This document shows positions 57,501 to 64,000 of a stretch of DNA of 64,000 nucleotides, piece by piece. The position numbers were made by a program, and so were the translations under genes. Every line of letters begins with the position of its first letter. Position 1 is the first letter of the stretch. The notes below the pieces were generated by a model, which had not been told where the DNA came from, ran no database searches, and saw only the letters and a program-made list of their open reading frames with translations. This stretch comes from Harmonia axyridis (lineage: Eukaryota > Arthropoda > Insecta > Coleoptera > Coccinellidae): positions 9,116,501-9,180,500 of the forward strand of contig NC_059504.1 of NCBI RefSeq assembly GCF_914767665.1, in the 5' to 3' direction.

Positions 57501-59929
57501 GATTGGTTTTCCTTTTCTGAATGTTTCCTGACAAGAATCCTCCCAGCAACTATCTCCTTATTTGCCAATGAATTTTTGAACATAACTCTCTGAAACACTA
57601 CTAGATGTCCAGTGGCCATGGCGTTTCATAACACTAATATCATCAACTCTATCGGACAGCAAGGATGTTGATGAACACCAAAAGCATAGTTTATTTCAAC
57701 AAAATGTTGGTATTCTTTAGAAATACCGAAATGGTTCATCGCAAGTCCTGGACATCATCTGTAGTCAGCACTATCTCATCTTAAGGTATCAGCAATGCCC
57801 ACAAATTCTACTTCAATTCAAAATGCTAATGAGTTTGACTAAGAATAATACTGATGTCATTATTTTTCATCCCAATACTGGCAATTATCATAGAATTATG
57901 TGACCAAAGTGTAGAAGACTTGAAATAGTCCGCTTTTCCGTCAAAATATACTAGTAATATACTTTTGCTATGAATTTCTATTTGTTCCATCATAGATGAA
58001 TCATAAATTTCCTTGAAGGACTTTTCGTAAATTTGTTATGAATTCAACAATATGGATCTTTCGCCGAAAAAAATTATTGGATTTCAATAATCCTCACTTC
58101 ATGAACAAGAGCGTCAGGTAGAAAAGTGAATTAAACTTTTCACAAAGAACTTTCTGAATTCCTTTCCATCTATAAAATGGAGATTCCTAATATTTCCCCA
58201 AGTGGTCTTTGTAATCCAGTTCTTTTATAGATCTGATTTGAAAATGAGTCTCGCAGATGGAATTTATTTTCATCGTTGATAATTCGATTTCACTGCTTGA
58301 GCAGTGAAATATTTCTTTGAATTGTACATTCGTAAATGAATTTTCATGAGTTTCGGGATAGATAACGAACTCATTCGAAACTCGGCCTTAAACCACAAAA
58401 AAAGAAAAAAAATTATTGAATCATCGATATTTCGTTGTCCTACTATTACTCTTCTAGATGTAGCTGATTCTCTTCATCTATGTATATTTACTGTTATGCA
58501 AACATGTGAATTGTCAGTAAAAATTTCAGTATCATAACTATTGTTCTGGTGAATTTTCTTCAATTTTGAATTCTTGCGTTCAGTGAATTTATACGAAAGA
58601 ACAATATTTTGGATGAATTTCGTGCAAAATAAATTAATTTAGTTTCTTCTTCTTTCCCTTTTTCATTCCCTGGAAAGATGGTTGAATGTGTGGATAATGA
58701 AGAATTTTCTCATAGATATTATTAATAGTTTTTGTACTATAGGAACAAACTTTGAATCATTCCTCACCTGATCTAACAATTTCAAAGTGAACTGATATTT
58801 CAATGGGCAATTCAGCTTCGAAAAGTTCTTCGTTTCCATTGAACCACATGGCAACATCGACTGCAGATTACATGGATACCAAATGGAGTACCCAAAAATG
58901 AGGCTAGTGTTGGAGTCAACGACTAAGGAATAAGAAAAGAAGAACACATACTTCATATCTGTCATTCATAGTTTGCATTGTATTTATTGTATTGCTTTGC
59001 GCTGTTGCCAACTTGTGCAGCTAAAACGAAGCGATTAATGGAAATCTCAATTCAAATATTAAATGCATAATAATTAAGTTTGCATTTGCAGTAATAACCC
59101 ATTGGATGTTTTTTTAATTTTTTCTACTGCTCTTCGGATTGAGAGCAATGGCATCATCTGTCAGAACACCTCATAAATTCATTTAAACCCCTAGACAGCA
59201 TACCAATTTGTACAGACCGTTCCATTATGTTTTCTGGAAGACCATATTCCTGTTTTTATGTCATCAGCTCACCCATCATCCATTCTACGCGCGTATAGAC
59301 GCCAATATTGTTTTATTTCGATTTTTGAATAGGCATCCCCTTATAGTGAAAAAACCGACGTTTTATTTGGGCGCTATAAAGCCCCCCGTTGTTGCGTGAA
59401 AATTTAGAACAGTCGTTTGTCATGCCACCGTAAAATGGAAAATAAAATCCGAATTAATATTCGTTTTATACGACTTTGACTCGAATGATAAATAGCGTAG
59501 TAGGGCATAGACAGATGTTGGCTCATAAAAACTCTATGATTTGTGCTTAGTTTTTCGGTGGTATAGGGTATTTCACAGTTTTATAATGTCCTGAATTGCT
59601 AGGAGGATATTAGACGTTTACCATCTTGGATACCTAGATTGTTCGTCTACTAATCCAAAAAATATATGTTTAAAACTCTTTTTTTGTAATTTATAAATTC
59701 ACTCATATTTGTTCAAGGTCGTCTTCTACATCTAAATTACAATAATTGTCTTCTCATTTCGAAATCAGAAGAATGTTTGTGCACTGATTCTAATCCTACT
59801 TCGTTCTATGATCAGCAGCGAACATAATATCTGTCAAATTGACGTCAACTTGTACCTAACTACCTAACCTAACCTTTATCTATTCTGCAACTTGATACGA
59901 TTGTCATTCCATAAGCTATAAAAATTGAC
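54575..59929. other. CadN intron 8, first part
   Basis: AT-rich intron DNA. I searched the visible frames for the DKNDNPP-type linker expected in the next CadN exon and found none. The part 56490-57120 is less AT-rich, with overlapping open frames on both strands (56495-56731, 56580-56849) lacking a domain, and may be a conserved non-coding block. A phrase at 55405-55440 (cagagtgtctcaaattc) resembles dispersed insect repeats. Confidence 0.45.
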
Positions 59930-60655
59930 TAACAGGCCAATTGAAAAGTCTCCGGTCAACCATAGTAAAACACATTTTTTTTGGCAAAATTCAATTTTAT
60001 TATGCAACATAGTTGCCTTCGAGAGCGATACAGCGATTATAGCGATCTTCCAACTTTTCGATGCCATTTTTGTCTTTCGCTTCAAAATAGGCCTCAGTTT
60101 CGGCGATTACTTCTTCATTGGCGCTCAATTTCTTTCCAGCGAGCATTCTTTTGAGGTCTGAGAACAGGAACAAGTCGCTGGGGGCAGATCTGGCGAATAC
60201 GGTGGATGCAGAAGCAATTCGAAGCCCAATTCATGCAATGTTGCCATTGTTTTCATTGATTTGTGGTAGGGCGTATTGACTCGATGAAACAGCACCTTTT
60301 TTATTCAAATGGGACCGTTTTTTAACGATTTCATCCTTTAAACGATCCAATAACGCTATATAATAATCGCTGTTGATGGTCTAGCCCTTTTGGAGGTAAT
60401 CAATGAATAATATACCTTGCGCATCCCAGAATACTGATGCCATAACCTTGCCAACAGCCTGAATGTTGTGTTTTTCCTCATTTGGATTCGGTTCATAATG
60501 TGCAGTCCACTCAGCTGACTGTCGATTGAACTCCGGAGTGAAATGATGGAGCCATGTTTCATTGTCACATATCGACGTAAAAATTCAGGTTTATTGCACT
60601 TAATCATCTCCAAACACGTTGTTGCTTTCTATTGATGCTGAGCTCGCGCGGCACC
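59930..60655 (-). mobile_element. DD34D mariner element, 5'-truncated (copy d), in CadN intron 8
   Basis: The 3' terminus taacaggccaattgaaaag starts at 59930. On the minus strand it reads, from high to low coordinates, LSSRGTE-like PRELSI, FLRRYVTMKHGSIISLR (the first Asp region damaged), a VMASVFWDAQG-like stretch, a disrupted DNAPCH block with NAPYHKSM reading, and SDLKRMLAGKKLSANEEVIA followed by EAKDKNGIEKLEDRYNRCIA. Homology stops within the PREL motif at about 60655. The uninterrupted ttttttttggcaaaattc here shows the empty site for the insertion in copy b. Confidence 0.85.
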
Positions 60656-61499
60656 GAAACAAATCTGGAAAAGCTGAGATTATGAAAGTCTGTTCATTTG
60701 TCCTTCACTTGTTATAACTCACTCGATTTATTTTTATGCAGATTTAAGATCGAGTACATTTTTCTACAAATAAACGTCTACTTTTGTTCTTAATTAATGT
60801 TGTTTCTCGTTTCTTTCGTATTGGATTACGTTTATTTGCATGAGCTCTCAAGCTCCCTGAGGAATGATCTCATGATGATAATTCTTTTCCAGAATTTTAA
60901 GGACGAGAGGACGGTTATGGCAGTGTTTAAATTCCATTCGTAATTCCTCGCTGACTTTCCATACAATGTTTCGTACACTGAATGAGAAAGATTACGTTAT
61001 GCTCATAATGACCCTGATTCGGTCTGCTGTTTTAATTTTCATCATATCTCGTGAATTAAGGTGGACAGTGGTGGACTCGAGGCATTCAGAAGCATCAGTT
61101 CATCTCAAATGAAGAGAAAATTTAGAGTTTTTATAATCTATATGTTGGTTCGGATTATATTCAACTTGGAACATTGTTGAACAAGTTGAAAATTATGTAG
61201 CTAACAACACATTTGTTGTAGCGACAATGTGCTGATTTCAGCTTCTAGTTTCAATCTTCAATTCAATTAGCATGAATTTCTACATGAAATGGAAAAAAAT
61301 CATGTCTCTAATTTGGTGTAATCTACAGGATGAAAGGAATGTGAAATAAAGTTACCGTCATAAGCGTTCCAATATTTCAATACCATGGAATTTAATTCAT
61401 CAAATGAGTTGGAAAGTGAAATATTTGGAAATTTTCATGACATTACAAAGGGACAAGGGATTGTAGAAACCCTACGATAAATCCAGTTACATGTACAAT
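60656..61499. other. no exon recognised (CadN intron 8)
   Basis: AT-rich sequence with no recognised repeat or exon. Confidence 0.45.
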
Positions 61500-62590
61500 A
61501 TTAATTTTCATTTTCATGCGTCATATTTATTCAAATCACGAACAATGGGGAGTCATCACAAGTGGAGAGCCAAATGTACTAGGGTATCCATTGAAAGGTC
61601 AGCAGATACATAAAGGGAATATTGACTTCCTAAAGTTTCATAGGAGATGAGAGGTTTTGATAATTAAGATGATAAGTTTCAGTCAGAATTTTCAATAAGA
61701 TTTGAAAGATCTTTCAGCAAAAACACTAAATATATGGCAGTTGAAGTTCCTTTCATCCTCCCTATCAGAAAATAAAGCCTATTATATTATCTTTCCACTC
61801 ACAATTCCCTGTTCAATACTATCATTCGATGCTGTCAAGAAAAACACAATGGAATTTGAAATACTCATTTGAGTGAACCCATCATTATTATTAGTCATTG
61901 AATCGGGGACTGCAACTAATTTCATTTTTTGTTCTTAACTCTACCTATTCATACAAACCTAGGGAGGCCGTCGATACGGTTAACGAAACCGACGACATCC
62001 TTAGAAGCCTTGGCTATTACTTCGTGAGTATCCAGAACTGACTTTCCCATGTGATTGATTCTTAGGCCAGTCAGCCCCGGACATTTGCACACTGTGTGTT
62101 TCTACCTCTTTTCCACAGAGCCTGCAGATATCATCTGCTGACTTACCCATGCGGTACAAAAGGTTTTTGCACCGACAATGTCCTGTCAGCAGTCTCACCT
62201 TTACCCGAAGCTCAGCTCGTGGTTTAGTGAACCCAACTTGAAAAAGTCCTTAATTTTATTTTGCCTTCGAAGACAAGACAAGCCCATATTTTCAAATCCA
62301 TATTTTATTCAACCACGAACAGCAGATGTTGATTTCCTGAAGTATCGAAGAAGATCTGTAGGTTTTTATCAAGTAAACAAGTTTCAATCTAACCTAAACA
62401 AGATTCGGTAGATTTTTCAGGAAAAATACTAGATATAGTCAATTTGAGCTGCTTTTCATCCTCTACTTGATAGGAAATCTCACCGGATTATCTCTCCATC
62501 CACAATTCCCTCTTCAATATTATCATTCGAAGTTGCCAAAGGGAACACAATGAAAACACCCACTTGACTGAACCCGCATTGAAAAAAAAA
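61500..62590. repeat. direct duplication flanking a retrotransposon relic
   Basis: The stretches 61500-61905 and 62285-62590 share a series of words in the same order: atattt(a)ttcaa(a/c)cacgaac, ttgacttcctaaagt or ttgatttcctgaagt, cacaattccct(g/c)ttcaata, tatcattcga, and aacacaatg. They are diverged and differ by insertions. The region between them (61930-62230) includes the non-LTR fragment. Confidence 0.6.
61960..62200 (-). pseudogene. C-terminal zinc-knuckle tail of a non-LTR retrotransposon
   Basis: The minus strand reads VRLLTGHCRCKNLLYRMG, then DDICRLCGKEVETH and, after a one-base shift, VCKCPGLTGLRINHMG and SVLDTHEVIAKASKD. Many insect R1/I/Jockey-type polymerases end with LLTGHxxLxxHLHRMG...CRxCGxxxET...HxxxxCPAL. 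Here the frameshift falls between the second and third zinc ligands. It is a dead 5'-truncated copy, different in sequence from the fragment at 25577-26290. Confidence 0.78.
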
Positions 62591-63418
62591 GTTCCGTATC
62601 ACTCGTTAGTTTTATTTCGTCTTTGAAGACACGACAAACTGATATTCCGTCTTGAACGACAATGTTATCTTTTACTTCTTTGAAAGCGTTTCCGAAGGCT
62701 CCTATGTCCGTAACACGACTGGAAAATCATCATCCGCTTCATGATCCCCTCTGAAGAGGAGAAATTGCAATCTTTACGGTGCCGTTTGTGGTAGTTTCGA
62801 GATCGGAAAGGATACGTTCGAAATATTCTTTACGATAAGTGGTCTGATGTGGGTATTTGGCGCGATTGCCATGGCGATGGTTTTTGTGGAGGCGAAACGA
62901 GTTGGCACGTGGTGGAAGTGCGAGATATTGAATCGAATTTTTTTTATTTTTAGGTTTGTTAGTTCTTTTCTGTCCTTTGTATGTTCTGGGAAATAACTCA
63001 TTGGGGCAGCACATGTTCGCAGTTTCTACGCTTTGTTGGTGTTTATATTGATGAAGAACAGAAGAAAGTCACCCAATTGTTATCCTGTTTTATTTTCAAT
63101 TTATTATTTATTTTAAGGAATTCCCAGAGAATCACTGAATTTGCATCAGGAGCTTTTAAGCGCTCATTTATTCATTCCCCAATGCGCTCTTGGAGGCTGA
63201 CAACCTTTATAGACTCCCACTTGTAGGTATATGAGATATGATTTACAATGACGTCTTTATTTTCGGTTAGTTAATCTAGATTTGTTGAAATTAGGTATAA
63301 ATATTCAAGTGATTATTTCACATACAAACTATGTAGTTGGCAAGGTTTAGGGAAAGTTAATAATGGAAGGGACCTCTTTCACTAACGGTTCCTCGATATG
63401 CGGTTGGTACTTTCAACT
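62591..63418. other. no exon recognised; GC-elevated block
   Basis: Overlapping open frames at 62739-63014 (91 codons, minus) and 62981-63226 (+) lack domains. The part 62740-62930 is less AT-rich than average. No cadherin-like peptide was seen. Confidence 0.4.
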
Positions 63419-63491
63419 TCCTCGATGGCTCAGTTGGTGTGAGCGTTGGACTAGTGATAAGGGATTGCGGGTTCGAGTCCCGCTCGAGGAG
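63419..63491 (+). repeat. tRNA-like sequence, probably a SINE head
   Basis: A 73-base cloverleaf can be drawn. The acceptor TCCTCGA (63419-63425) pairs with TCGAGGA (63484-63490); the D stem is GCTC/GAGC; the T stem is GCGGG/CCCGC with loop TTCGAGT. A box TGGCTCAGTTGG and B box GGTTCGAGTCC are perfect. The anticodon loop CTAGTGA would give anticodon AGT (Thr), but the anticodon stem TTGGA/TAAGG has two mismatches and two wobble pairs. A functional tRNA is therefore unlikely, and a tRNA-derived SINE head or pseudogene is preferred. No T-tract terminator follows directly. Confidence 0.65.
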
Positions 63492-63523
63492 GTACTTTTT
63501 CCAGGATTAAAAAATTGTCCGTT

Positions 63524-63707
63524 ATGCCCGCCACTCACGAAGCGTTTCTTCCAGCGTTTGGTAGCACGCGTCGAAGAGATTCCAGTCGGGCAGTCAAGTT
63601 CATACTCTGATTTACAGTCGTACGGCCGTGTCCCGAGCTGTCTGACTGGAATCTCTTCAACGCTTGCTACCAAACGCTGGAAGAAACGCTTCGTGAGTGG
63701 CGGGCAT
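63524..63707. repeat. 184-bp inverted repeat following the tRNA-like head
   Basis: Left arm 63524-63593 (atgcccgccactcacgaagc ... ccagtcgggcag) and right arm 63638-63707 (ctgtctgactggaatc ... gtgagtggcgggcat) are reverse complements over 70 bases with about four mismatches, around a 44-base loop. The arms are GC-richer than the surroundings. They lie 32 bases after the tRNA-like sequence, so head and hairpin may be one element. The overlapping open frames on both strands here are a by-product of the symmetry. Confidence 0.8.
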
Positions 63708-64000
63708 TAGCCATCAAATATTATACTATTATAATTAATTTCAGACATTAAACAATTTTTCTGATTAGGCGTTGTTTTTCGATATTCTGCTCAAATGTTT
63801 CATGGTTCCGACGAACCTTATCTCATCATGATCTCAACTTGATTGGTTATTCATTTAGGTACCAATATTTTTCTTCAATTTTTTATGCTTCTGATGATAT
63901 AATCGTTTTGAAATTCTCTCTTTGTAGTTACACCTGAATCTCAACTTCGTCGCTTCTGTAGTTACGGTTTGTTATCCTCTCAAGTTTTTGGTTGAATAAA
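63708..64000. other. no exon recognised
   Basis: AT-rich DNA to the window edge, presumably still CadN intron 8. Confidence 0.4.

Noticed and set aside
63419..63491. Functional tRNA-Thr (AGT)
   Set aside because: The anticodon stem has two mismatches and two G-T pairs, and there is no terminator. A SINE head or pseudogene is more likely.
63363..63710. 115-codon + frame and 86-codon minus frame near the window end
   Set aside because: Their resemblance to each other is explained by the 70-base inverted arms; they are not proteins.

Overview
The window looks like nuclear DNA from an insect. It is AT-rich, its genes have introns, and it is full of mariner, rosa, Tc1, hAT and non-LTR retrotransposon relics. 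A beetle is my best guess from the style of the mariner and repeat content, but the order is not proven by the sequence. I see no bacterial, viral or organellar gene arrangement, no CRISPR array and no rRNA.

The only intact protein-coding gene I can support is on the + strand from 39870 to 54574. Eight exon positions, one of them duplicated, encode about 875 residues of consecutive extracellular cadherin (EC) repeats of an N-cadherin orthologue (Drosophila CadN / DN-cadherin). The segment is internal. It opens in the middle of a codon at an acceptor, and the last exon ends at a donor with phase 1. The signal peptide, first ECs, membrane-proximal laminin-G/EGF region, transmembrane segment and catenin-binding tail are therefore outside the window. 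All splice junctions agree in phase. The main biological feature is a pair of adjacent alternative exons (47058-47248 and 47448-47638). They have the same length and phase, similar but not identical sequences, and sit in a GC-rich island. They correspond to the mutually exclusive exon 7a/7b module known from Drosophila CadN.

Positions 1-39869 hold no recognisable cadherin exon or other intact gene. This is either a very long upstream CadN intron or the 5' flank. It contains a 3' fragment of an RTE-like element (1-220), a 145-bp foldback palindrome (494-638), a deleted rosa (DD41D) element (1686-2584), degenerate mariner and rosa-like transposases (5740-6290, 7830-8140), four copies of one terminal-inverted-repeat element, two related hAT elements with 8-bp target duplications (11491-12254, 21156-21450), three DD34D mariner copies, one of which carries a nested 410-bp repeat, non-LTR reverse transcriptase relics, tandem arrays, and a second foldback (27222-27429).

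The CadN introns carry the same families: a tandem array of a dispersed repeat in the first intron, a rosa/mariner chimera in the second, a mauritiana-type mariner after the alternative exons, and a second copy of the 410-bp repeat further on. The 3' intron (54575 to the window end, at least 9.4 kb) holds another mariner, a non-LTR fragment inside a duplicated flank, and a tRNA-like A-box/B-box head followed by a 184-bp inverted repeat.

No new enzymatic or defence system is visible. The points that merit follow-up are the alternative-exon module and several unclassified foldback or terminal-inverted-repeat families.
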